Origin: Hyphococcus sp. | Lineage (GTDB): Bacteria > Pseudomonadota > Alphaproteobacteria > Caulobacterales > Parvularculaceae | NCBI GenBank assembly: GCA_028284345.1 | Contig: JANQRY010000010.1 | Span: 248,001 to 312,000, forward strand | Length of the DNA stretch: 64,000 bases | Direction: 5' to 3' | In this document: piece after piece, positions 1 to 7,072 of the stretch | How positions within the stretch are numbered: position 1 is the first letter of the stretch | Layout of the letters: each line of letters opens with the position of its first letter | Notes under the pieces: model-generated | Database searches by the model: none | Seen by the model: the letters and a program-made list of their open reading frames with translations, nothing else | What the model was told of the DNA's origin: nothing | Program-made: the position numbers and the translations under genes

Positions 1-1
1 G

Positions 2-1792
2 TTCGCCGTCCTATGGGCCGGCCGCGAAGCGATGGAGGCGGCGTTCGATCTCGACGGCGCCTTCAATGAAGTCGTTCTCGTCACCTCTCGCGGCGCAAAC
101 GAAGACTGGTTGATCGACCGTCTTGACGACATCCTTTCGCCATACGGCGCCACCGGCGCGTTTTCTCGCGACGATCAGCTCTCGAACCGTTTTCTTGTTG
201 AAGAACTGGCTCAACTCAGAACGACCGGCCGCGTCATGCCGCCAATCTTTCTGGGCGTGGCGATCTTCCTATTGAACGTCGTCATTACGCGCCTCGTCCA
301 GACGGAACGCGAGCAGATCGGCTTATTAAAAGCCTATGGCTACACCAATCGGGAGGTCGGCGGACACTATTTCAAGTTTGTCGCGGTCATTGCGATAGGC
401 GGCGCGATCGTCGGCTGGCTCGGCGGGCTTTATCTCGGCCGACTGATCGCCGGTATCTTTCAGAACTATTATCATTTTCCTTTTCTTCTTTACGAACCGG
501 AATTCCGAACCTTCTGGCTTGCCCTTGCCTTCAGCAATATTGCGGCGGCGGCGGGCGCTTTCACCGCAATCCGCGGCGCCGTAACCCTGTCGCCCGCTGT
601 CGCCATGCGCCCGCCCGCTCCGCCAAAATTTAAGCGCGGCGCCGCGGCGGCGCGTTACTTTTTCAGTCTCTTGGACCAGCCGAGCCGCATGATTATCCGA
701 CGTTTGTCGCGCCAGCCAATACGCGCTGCGCTCACAACGCTTGGCATTGGCGCAGCGATGGGCTTGTCGGTGATGATGCGTTTCAACACCGACGCGACGG
801 ACTACATGCTTGATGTCAGCTTCAACGTCATCGACCGCAGCGACGTTTTTGTTTCGTTTGTCGAGCCTCAGTCAGAAAAAACAGTCTACGAATTATCCTC
901 CATCGACGGCATCATCTATGTGGAGCCATTTCGTGCGAGTTCCGTAATGTTCTCTAACGACCGGATCGAACATCTCGGCTCCATCACCGGCTTGCCGGCC
1001 GATCCCGTTCTCAACCGCGCCGTCGATAAAGACCTTCGAAGCGTTGACATTCGCGGCGCCGGGCTCGTCCTGTCTGAACAGCTCGCCGAGCTTCTTGACG
1101 TCAAGGTCGGTGAGACATTAGCCGTCGAAGTACGCGAAGGTCGCCGGCCGCTGCTCGATATCCCGGTCACCGGTCTGGTCGAGGCGATGATCGGCACGCC
1201 GGCCTATATGACGACCGAAGCGCTGAATCGGCAGCTGAAAGAACCAGGCCGCATTTCCGGCGCCTACCTGAAAATCGATCCCGCCAAACGCGATCAGGTC
1301 TATGATGAGCTTAAGAATGTTCCCAAAATCGCCGGCGTTAGCCTGCGCCGCGAAGCCTATGAAAACTTCAAAAAGATGATCGACGAGGGACCCGGCACGT
1401 TTCGATATATCATGACGATATTCGCCGTCGTGATTGCCGTTGGCGTTGTTTACAACGGCGCGCGGATCGCGTTCATTGAGCGTCATCATGATCTCGCCAG
1501 CCTGCGCGTGCTTGGCTTCACAAAGATCGAAACCGGCTATGTGCTGCTTGGCGAGCTCTTTCTCCTCGCCATATTCGCGTTGCCTATTGGCGCGGTATTC
1601 GGATACTGGCTGTGGGCCTATTTCGCCGACGCATTGAGCACGGAGCTTTACCAGATTCCTATTGTCTATCGTGAAGACGGGCTCGGCTACGCCGCAATCA
1701 TCGTCCTCCTTTCCACCATTGCCGCAGGCGCTTTGGTTCAACGCGACATCGGCAAGCTCGACATCGCCTCTGCCTTGAAAGCCCGGGAGTAA
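2..1792 (+). CDS. ABC transporter permease, FtsX/MacB-like (5' partial)
   Basis: The reading frame is open to the first base of the window, so the N-terminus is missing. What remains is about 596 residues with two FtsX-type modules. A first block of membrane segments lies at roughly residues 85-200, a large extracytoplasmic domain follows at about 270-460, and a second set of membrane segments closes the protein. The sequence EQIGLLKAYGY and its second-half counterpart HDLASLRVLGF are the usual FtsX-family repeat after the first helix of each half. The adaptor gene starts 3 bases after its stop, so the two are one operon. The family does mechanotransmission or export of lipids, lipoproteins, peptides or drugs; the substrate cannot be told. 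The ATPase subunit should lie upstream, outside the window. Confidence 0.88.
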   Translation, partial: FAVLWAGREAMEAAFDLDGAFNEVVLVTSRGANEDWLIDRLDDILSPYGATGAFSRDDQLSNRFLVEELAQLRTTGRVMPPIFLGVAIFLLNVVITRLVQTEREQIGLLKAYGYTNREVGGHYFKFVAVIAIGGAIVGWLGGLYLGRLIAGIFQNYYHFPFLLYEPEFRTFWLALAFSNIAAAAGAFTAIRGAVTLSPAVAMRPPAPPKFKRGAAAARYFFSLLDQPSRMIIRRLSRQPIRAALTTLGIGAAMGLSVMMRFNTDATDYMLDVSFNVIDRSDVFVSFVEPQSEKTVYELSSIDGIIYVEPFRASSVMFSNDRIEHLGSITGLPADPVLNRAVDKDLRSVDIRGAGLVLSEQLAELLDVKVGETLAVEVREGRRPLLDIPVTGLVEAMIGTPAYMTTEALNRQLKEPGRISGAYLKIDPAKRDQVYDELKNVPKIAGVSLRREAYENFKKMIDEGPGTFRYIMTIFAVVIAVGVVYNGARIAFIERHHDLASLRVLGFTKIETGYVLLGELFLLAIFALPIGAVFGYWLWAYFADALSTELYQIPIVYREDGLGYAAIIVLLSTIAAGALVQRDIGKLDIASALKARE

Positions 1793-1795
1793 ATC

Positions 1796-3034
1796 ATGAA
1801 GGGCGTTAAATCGCGCACTGTCGTTATCGCTGTCGTGTTGTTGTTTTTTGCAGCTTTCTTCGCGTACGCTTTCTGGCCCCGCGCCGTCAGCGTCGATATG
1901 GCGACGATCGAACGCGGCGCCATGATGGTGACGATCAACGAGGAAGCGAAGACGCGCGTGCATGACGCGTTCGTTGTCTCCGCGCCCGTCGCTGGCCGCC
2001 TGTTGCGCGTTGACGTCGAGCCGGGCGACGCCGTCATCGAAGCCGAGACCGTCGTCGCACGGCTCACGCCCGCCAACCCGTCCGTTCTCGACATTCGCAC
2101 CGAGGAACAGGCTAAAGCGGCGGTCGCATCGGCCGAAGCCGCGCTCACGCTGGCAAACGCCGACGTCGAAAAAGCAACGGCGGATGCTGTCTATACAAAA
2201 GCAGAAGTCGAGCGCGCGCGGGATCTGCGTCCCGACGACGCAGTATCGCAGTCGCAACTTGACGCCGCGGAACGCGCCTGGCGCGCGGCGTCCGCCGCGC
2301 TCGACATGGCGAAGGCCAGCGTGTCCATGCGCGAAGCCGACCTCAAGAACGCCCGCGCCATGCTGATGACGTTTTCGGAGGCGGAGGAACTCAGTATGGC
2401 AATGAACCCGCATCCGAGAGAGGTCCTGTCCTTACGCGCGCCCATATCAGGCCGGGTGCTGCGCGTCATTCAGGAAAGCGAGACCGTGCTTCAGGCTGGT
2501 GCGCCGGTGCTCGAAATTGGCGATCCGCGCGGCGACCTCGAAGTTGTCGCCGAACTATTGTCGACGGACGCGGTAAAAGCGAAAGCCGGCGACCGCGTCA
2601 TCATTGAAAAATGGGGCGGCGATATTCCGCTCGAAGGCGTCGTCGAGCGCATCGAACCGTGGGGCTATACGAAATTCTCCGCCCTCGGCGTTGAGGAGCA
2701 ACGCGTCAACGCTATTATCCAGTTTGCAGGCGAAGAAAGCGCTCGATCCGTTCTCGGCCACGGCTACCGAACGGAAGTGCGGATTGTCATCTGGGAAGAC
2801 GACGATGCGATCAAAGTCCCCGCGAGCGCGCTATTCCGCTCGGGCGATAAGTGGTCCGTATTCAAAGTGACAAAGGGAAAAGCACAGCTGATTGAAATTG
2901 AGATCGGCGAAAACAACGGTTCGGAAGCCGCCGTCCAGTCCGGCCTTTCCGAAGGCGACGAGGTAATCCTCTATCCTGGCAGTCAGGTCGTCGATGGCGC
3001 AAGGGTGAAGCAACGGCGATTGGAAGAGCGTTAG
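1796..3034 (+). CDS. HlyD/MacA-type periplasmic adaptor of the ABC exporter
   Basis: 412 residues. One N-terminal membrane anchor spans about residues 8-27. A lipoyl-like half follows (VSAPVAGRLLRVDVEPGD, about 61-78), then a long Ala/Glu/Lys coiled-coil hairpin at about 100-195, the second lipoyl half (SLRAPISGRVLRV, about 211-223), and beta-barrel and membrane-proximal domains. This is the standard order in membrane-fusion proteins. It starts 3 bases after the permease and is probably translationally coupled to it. Its role would be to link the inner-membrane permease to an outer-membrane channel or the periplasm. No outer-membrane factor is visible here. The gene ends 13 bases before the convergent host-attachment-family gene. 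Confidence 0.9.
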   Translation: MKGVKSRTVVIAVVLLFFAAFFAYAFWPRAVSVDMATIERGAMMVTINEEAKTRVHDAFVVSAPVAGRLLRVDVEPGDAVIEAETVVARLTPANPSVLDIRTEEQAKAAVASAEAALTLANADVEKATADAVYTKAEVERARDLRPDDAVSQSQLDAAERAWRAASAALDMAKASVSMREADLKNARAMLMTFSEAEELSMAMNPHPREVLSLRAPISGRVLRVIQESETVLQAGAPVLEIGDPRGDLEVVAELLSTDAVKAKAGDRVIIEKWGGDIPLEGVVERIEPWGYTKFSALGVEEQRVNAIIQFAGEESARSVLGHGYRTEVRIVIWEDDDAIKVPASALFRSGDKWSVFKVTKGKAQLIEIEIGENNGSEAAVQSGLSEGDEVILYPGSQVVDGARVKQRRLEER

Positions 3035-3047
3035 ATTAGAGTTCGCC

Positions 3048-3503
3048 TCACCATTTCGTCAGCCGTTCCTTGAAATAGGCGAAGAGATCGTTCTCTGACA
3101 ATTGGGTCAATTCTTTGTCGAATACGCCAATAAATTTTTGCGTTACTTCGGGCGCCAACTTCTTTCTGATCTCGCCTAGCGCGCGCGGCGGCAGAGCAAG
3201 GACAAGTTGATCGAAACGCCGATCCTTGTTCGCAGCGTTCAGTTCCGCGGCAAGCGCGCGAAGAAAGTCGTCTTCCAGATCTTCGTCAAGCGTCGGCGCG
3301 CCCATGGCAAAGCGCGCGCCCGAACCCGTCTTCCGACCGCGGCCGGGCCGCTCGCTCCCGAGTTCGCGGGCTGTCTTGCGCGCGTTCCTGACTTCATCCG
3401 TATCGATCAGCGTCCATGGCTTTTTGCTGCCGAAACTCTCGAACAACCGCATGCGGGAACCATCAGCGATCAGAAACCAAGTTGTCCTTCGCGGCGTGAG
3501 CAT
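3048..3503 (-). CDS. Host attachment family protein
   Basis: 151 residues from the chosen ATG, which has the purine-rich site GAAAGGAG about 11 bases upstream; the frame runs 20 codons further up without a better signal. The opening (TWFLIADGSRMRLFES) and the segment FDQLVLALPPRALGEIRKKL match the pattern of the 'protein required for attachment to host cells' family, whose fold resembles eRF1/pelota-type nucleic-acid-associated domains. The biochemical function is not established for the family. A TTGACTTGCATCAA box lies 67 bases upstream of the start, placing the gene in the local FNR/FixK-type regulon. A stress role is an inference from that context. Confidence 0.82.
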   Translation of the reverse strand: MLTPRRTTWFLIADGSRMRLFESFGSKKPWTLIDTDEVRNARKTARELGSERPGRGRKTGSGARFAMGAPTLDEDLEDDFLRALAAELNAANKDRRFDQLVLALPPRALGEIRKKLAPEVTQKFIGVFDKELTQLSENDLFAYFKERLTKW

Positions 3504-3563
3504 ATCCAGGACAACTCCTTTCAACTTGATGGGCAAGGATAAGAAAGCCCAGTCGAAGAGCAA

Positions 3564-3577
3564 TTGACTTGCATCAA
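3564..3577 (-). promoter_or_regulatory. FNR/FixK-type box upstream of the host-attachment gene
   Basis: TTGACTTGCATCAA fits TTGAY-N4-RTCAA. Its centre is about 67 bases from the start codon at 3503. If it sits at -41.5 like a class II activator site, transcription starts near 3529 and leaves a leader of about 26 bases. Confidence 0.6.
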
Positions 3578-3784
3578 CGCTGAAACGCCAAATCGGGCGT
3601 AGACGAATGCTATCGAATACCGCTGATTGCGAGCCTCGTCATGACGAAGAAAATCTGTCTACAGCAGGACCATCCGCATAGCGATCCTTTGCGCCTTTGC
3701 CGCGCCCTGACGGACGCGAAAAAGGAGGCGCACATTGCCAATGGCTAGGGTGCGCCGCCATTCGGACCCTGCGCCGTAAGCGCC

Positions 3785-5038
3785 ATGCCCGTCAGCGACC
3801 TCACATCGATCTACCAACTCGCCATTGCGCTCGCCCTTGGCCTTGTGATCGGGGTCGAGCGCGAATGGCGCGAGCGGGACTTCAAGGGCGGTCGCCGCCC
3901 AGCGGGCCTGCGCACTTTCGGGCTCATCGGACTGAGCGGGGGCGTCGCCGGTCTGATCGGCGATCAGTACGCGCTTTTTCCAGCCATGGGACTCGTCCTG
4001 ACGTTTATCGCCATGACCGCCGCCTATTGGCGTCGCTCGCAAAATGGCAATCTCATGGGCGTGACGACAATATTCGCAACGATGATCGCTTACGGTTGCG
4101 GCGTCCTTGCCGTCATGAATCTGCAGGTTCCCGCGACCGCCGCGGCCGTAACCGTCGCCATGATTTTGGGCGCCAAGGACCGTCTTCATCGTTTCGTGGA
4201 ACGACTGGAGCAAAAAGAAATCTTCGCCGCGCTTCAGTTCATTCTGATCGCCGGCGTCATCCTTCCCCTCATTCCGAATAGATCGATCGGCCCCTATGAG
4301 GCTATAAATCCATTCGAAATCTGGCTCATGGTCGTGCTGATCAGCGGCCTGTCTTTCCTCGGCTACGTCGCGCTGCAGGCATTGGGCGCGAAACAAGGAA
4401 TTATCAGCACCGCGCTGCTCGGAGGCCTCGTGTCGTCCACGGCGACGACGGTCTCTCTTGCCCGGATGGCGCGACGTCAACCTGAGCTGAAGGCCGTTCT
4501 CAGCGTTGGCGTTATTGCCGCCTCCACCATTATGTTTGTCAGGGTCTGCATTATCGCCGGCGTGATATCGCCGGCGTTGCTTCTTCAGATTCTTCTTCCG
4601 ATTAGCATAGTCATTTTTATATCAGCGGCAGGCGCAATCTACTATTCGCAGCAATTTCGCCAACTGACGTTCAGCAAACCGACGGTTTCCAATCCGCTGG
4701 ATATCGCCTCTGCGCTTCTTTTTGCGGCGTTGCTGGGCCTGATTATGGTCGGATCGCGAGCGCTGGAAGGGATGTTTGGCGCTGAAGGCGTTTACGCGCT
4801 CTCCGTGGCCTCCGGCCTTGCCGACGTCGACGCCATCACATTGACGCTCAGCCGGTTTTCTACGGAAAGTCTGGCGACGCGTGTCGCCGCCACCGGCATT
4901 ATGTTGGCCGCGATCACAAATACGCTGGTGAAAATTGCGCTCGCCGCATTCGCAAGCGGCGGCGCTCTACGGCTTGCTTTTGTCGTATTGTCCGCGGCCA
5001 GCGTTGCAGGCGGCGTTGCAGTCTATTTCGCTGTCTAA
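3785..5038 (+). CDS. MgtC/SapB-DUF4010 family membrane protein
   Basis: 417 residues, almost wholly hydrophobic with about 11-13 membrane segments. The N-terminal part carries the MgtC-type signature GLVIGVEREWRER at about residues 18-30 and GLRTFGLIGLSGGV at 41-54. The C-terminal half matches the DUF4010 region (GLVSSTATTVSLARMAR, about 217-233, and SGLADVDAITLTLSR). MgtC-like proteins are inner-membrane factors in Mg2+ limitation and survival, but the long MgtC-DUF4010 form has no firm function. No clear ribosome binding site precedes the ATG, and no FNR-type box was seen upstream, unlike its neighbours. It converges with the BON gene. Confidence 0.85.
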   Translation: MPVSDLTSIYQLAIALALGLVIGVEREWRERDFKGGRRPAGLRTFGLIGLSGGVAGLIGDQYALFPAMGLVLTFIAMTAAYWRRSQNGNLMGVTTIFATMIAYGCGVLAVMNLQVPATAAAVTVAMILGAKDRLHRFVERLEQKEIFAALQFILIAGVILPLIPNRSIGPYEAINPFEIWLMVVLISGLSFLGYVALQALGAKQGIISTALLGGLVSSTATTVSLARMARRQPELKAVLSVGVIAASTIMFVRVCIIAGVISPALLLQILLPISIVIFISAAGAIYYSQQFRQLTFSKPTVSNPLDIASALLFAALLGLIMVGSRALEGMFGAEGVYALSVASGLADVDAITLTLSRFSTESLATRVAATGIMLAAITNTLVKIALAAFASGGALRLAFVVLSAASVAGGVAVYFAV

Positions 5039-5104
5039 TGACACTGAGGTCTTGGCGCGAAACGCCGATCGCGACACCGCGGCCGGCGCTTCGCTCTCTC
5101 CCCC

Positions 5105-5755
5105 TTACGCAACGCGCAAATTGTCTACGACCTGCGTAACGCCCGGCGCGGCCCAAACGGCGTCTTCGACAAGTTTACGTTCGTACCAGGCTTTTACGTT
5201 GCCGCTGAGCGTAACCTTGCCGCCGCTGACGTCAACCTGCACGTGAGAGGATTCAAGATCGGCGTTGCGGTGCAAAGCGCGATTGATTTCTTTCGAAACA
5301 TCGGACTTCGCCACCCGCGGTTTCACATTGATCAAATTACTGACCGCCGTCACGCCGAGAACACTGGAAATCTGGTTGCGTGCAACTTCGCGCTGATAGT
5401 TCCAGTCAACATCGCCGGTCAGGGTGACATATCCGTCTCGCACCTCCGCTTTAACGGTATCGCGCGGGATAGACGTATTCCACTCAATAATGTTAGCAAT
5501 GCGTTTGGCGATTTCTTCGTCGGACACCGTCCTATCGGACGGATATTTGACTTTCATCTCTTCCGCGATGGCGTAAACGCCTTTCACCCTTTTGGCGGCG
5601 CGCTCAGCCGCCAGCTTTTCTGAAAAGCTGCCAACCGTTCCGGCCAGCGTAACGGCGCCGTTTTTGACGGTCACGCCGACCTCTGTCGACTCAATCTGCG
5701 GTTCCCAATCTATTTCAGCAAGGATGTCGTCCCTAATGTCTTCATCCGTCCTCAT
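5105..5755 (-). CDS. Triple BON-domain protein (OsmY-like)
   Basis: 216 residues forming three BON repeats at about 4-72, 78-146 and 150-216. Each has the pattern of a glycine-rich strand such as GAVTLAGTVG, GYVTLTGDV or GKVTLSGNV, followed by a helix and a V-x-x-V-x-N/D-x-L strand. No signal peptide is visible, so a cytoplasmic location is possible, unlike exported OsmY. BON domains bind phospholipid or other ligands and are common in osmotic and general stress proteins. AAGGAGG lies 6 bases before the ATG. An FNR/FixK-type box is centred 67 bases upstream, inside the last codons of the hemerythrin gene, so this gene probably has its own promoter. Confidence 0.92.
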   Translation of the reverse strand: MRTDEDIRDDILAEIDWEPQIESTEVGVTVKNGAVTLAGTVGSFSEKLAAERAAKRVKGVYAIAEEMKVKYPSDRTVSDEEIAKRIANIIEWNTSIPRDTVKAEVRDGYVTLTGDVDWNYQREVARNQISSVLGVTAVSNLINVKPRVAKSDVSKEINRALHRNADLESSHVQVDVSGGKVTLSGNVKAWYERKLVEDAVWAAPGVTQVVDNLRVA

Positions 5756-5812
5756 GTCGGTCCTCCTTATCCTGACGGGAATGACAGTATATAGTTGAAG
5801 GGCAGCGGGGCC

Positions 5813-6382
5813 TCATTGACGCATGTCAATGGCGCCGCCGACCTCATGAGATCTGAACTCGTTGATAACGCTCTTGTAAGCGCGAAGCTCCTCGGCGAGT
5901 TCGCGCCAGTCATCCTCCATCAGATGACGGCGAAGCAAGGGGGTAAGAACACGCTCATCGGCCTTGATCGTCGTTCTTGCGTGGGCTGCATAGTCGGCCA
6001 TCGCTTGCTGGAGGCTTTGCCGTCTGCCTTTTGACGGTTTATCGAGTTCTGAAACGAGCCGCTCCCTGGCGCTGCGCATGGCGGCGTGCTGTTCATCGAT
6101 ATCGAGAACGGAGGGCAAATATCGCCCGCTCCTGAACCAGGCGCGGCGATAGGCTTTTCTTTCCAGAATGTGATGGAAATCGTCTGGCGCATCAATGAAT
6201 TGATCGACGGCCGATACGACGAAATCTTTTCCGAACATGGTTGGACCGCTCTCCGAGAGCTGCGCTTCCAAACGCTCAATGCAAGCGTTGGCCTTCTTGT
6301 GATCGCGCGCCCAATGTCGGAGAACATACGCTGCGGAAGCTGACGGACCAACACGAGATCGTCTTTCGATTGACCCTGACAT
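5813..6382 (-). CDS. Hemerythrin-like HHE domain protein
   Basis: 189 residues, mostly helical. Candidate iron ligands are His23 and His28 (RHWARDH), the DFHHILERK segment, DEQHAAM, YAAHARTTIKADE and LLRRHLMEDDW, an H...HxxxE...H...HxxxE/H order as in bacterial hemerythrins. Such proteins bind O2 or NO at a di-iron centre and act in oxygen sensing or iron and nitrosative stress. It begins 6 bases after the stop of the 63-aa gene, so both form one operon driven by the perfect TTGATCATGATCAA box. A redox- or NO-related role fits the FNR-type control. Confidence 0.85.
   Translation of the reverse strand: MSGSIERRSRVGPSASAAYVLRHWARDHKKANACIERLEAQLSESGPTMFGKDFVVSAVDQFIDAPDDFHHILERKAYRRAWFRSGRYLPSVLDIDEQHAAMRSARERLVSELDKPSKGRRQSLQQAMADYAAHARTTIKADERVLTPLLRRHLMEDDWRELAEELRAYKSVINEFRSHEVGGAIDMRQ
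5816..5829 (-). promoter_or_regulatory. FNR/FixK-type box for the BON gene
   Basis: TTGACGCATGTCAA has perfect TTGAC/GTCAA arms. It overlaps the last codons of the hemerythrin gene and is centred 67 bases from the BON start at 5755, the same spacing as at the host-attachment gene. Confidence 0.65.
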
Positions 6383-6388
6383 AACGCA

Positions 6389-6580
6389 TCATCCGCTCAT
6401 ATAGTCGATCGGATACTCATACTGCCGAATACGTTCCAGAATACGCGTCCAGTTCCGCTCATTCTCGGCGTCGCCTTCCTGACGGCTTTCTTCAACTTTG
6501 CGGAGCGCCCGCAAAGACGCGTCGCCGCCCCACGCCATCATGTTCAGGGCCTCGATTTTTATCTTTTCTGGTGAGAACAT
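6389..6580 (-). CDS. Small 63-aa protein, first gene of the hemerythrin operon
   Basis: 63 residues from the ATG preceded by GGAGGAAACG, a strong ribosome binding site; an 18-codon upstream extension lacks one. The protein is highly charged, with Trp at two places and a Tyr-rich end (QYEYPIDYMSG). It has no membrane segment or recognised domain. Its leader position, 6 bases from the hemerythrin gene and about 60 bases below a perfect FNR-type palindrome, suggests a strongly induced low-oxygen protein, perhaps a partner of the hemerythrin. That function is an inference from position only. Confidence 0.72.
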   Translation of the reverse strand: MFSPEKIKIEALNMMAWGGDASLRALRKVEESRQEGDAENERNWTRILERIRQYEYPIDYMSG

Positions 6581-6633
6581 CGTTTCCTCCGTTTTTTGGA
6601 AGAAAATAAAACGGGCGCTATTCCCGATTTGCA

Positions 6634-6647
6634 TTGATCATGATCAA
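6634..6647 (-). promoter_or_regulatory. Perfect FNR/FixK box, 63-aa-hemerythrin operon
   Basis: TTGATCATGATCAA is a perfect 14-base palindrome matching the FNR/Anr/FixK consensus TTGAT-N4-ATCAA. It is centred 60 bases upstream of the ATG at 6580, giving a predicted transcript start near 6599 for a -41.5 site. Confidence 0.78.
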
Positions 6648-6669
6648 GCGGGCGTCACCTGACGGGAAT

Positions 6670-6897
6670 TTAATCGCCGGGAACGTTCATCAATTTTTTG
6701 GAAGACTTGATTCGCAGAAAGCGCACAAGCCAGCCGGCAACGAATCCAACGGCGAAGCTTGCGAGAATAACGACCGACAGATGCGGCCTTAACACCCAGA
6801 ACAGGACCGCTACGTCAATGCGCGCCATATTCTGCAATGTGAACAGAGTGACGATAACGGCGATCGCAAGCAGAAGCCATTTATAGAACGCTTTCAT
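6670..6897 (-). CDS. LapA-like (DUF1049) small inner-membrane protein
   Basis: 75 residues with two membrane helices (about 5-25 and 35-60) joined by a short loop, and a basic tail (RFLRIKSSKK) on the cytoplasmic side. The pattern of TLQNMARIDVAVLFW and VVILASFAVGFVAGWL is that of the LapA/DUF1049 family, which in enterobacteria takes part in LPS assembly control. GGAGGGTCGCC precedes the ATG. Its FNR-type box is back to back with the box of the divergent P-type ATPase. Confidence 0.8.
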   Translation of the reverse strand: MKAFYKWLLLAIAVIVTLFTLQNMARIDVAVLFWVLRPHLSVVILASFAVGFVAGWLVRFLRIKSSKKLMNVPGD

Positions 6898-6942
6898 GGC
6901 GACCCTCCTGCGACAAGAAAAACGCGACTGTCACAACATGCA

Positions 6943-6956
6943 TTGATCTGAATCAG
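6943..6956 (-). promoter_or_regulatory. FNR/FixK-type box for the LapA-like gene
   Basis: TTGATCTGAATCAG differs from the consensus in the last base only. It is centred 52 bases from the start at 6897. A -41.5 site would start the transcript near 6908, just ahead of the ribosome binding site. Confidence 0.6.
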
Positions 6957-6997
6957 TTGCAGCCCGAGCGCGATTGACGTCAGGTCTGAGGTTGTCG

Positions 6998-7011
6998 TTG
7001 ACCCCAGTCAA
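6998..7011 (+). promoter_or_regulatory. FNR/FixK-type box for the P-type ATPase
   Basis: TTGACCCCAGTCAA has perfect TTGAC/GTCAA arms. It is centred about 69 bases from the ATG at 7073 and predicts a transcript start near 7046. It lies inside the longest possible frame (start 6974), which argues that the upstream starts are not used. Confidence 0.62.
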
Positions 7012-7072
7012 AGCGGATTTCGGCGAAGCCAATATGAACGTGGTCTCGCCCAGAGACAGTCAAAGAATTTTC

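Noticed and set aside
1118-2413. Long minus-strand frame opposite the exporter genes
   Set aside because: It is the reverse-frame shadow of two well-supported genes, with low-complexity Arg/Gly/His-rich translation and no start signal.
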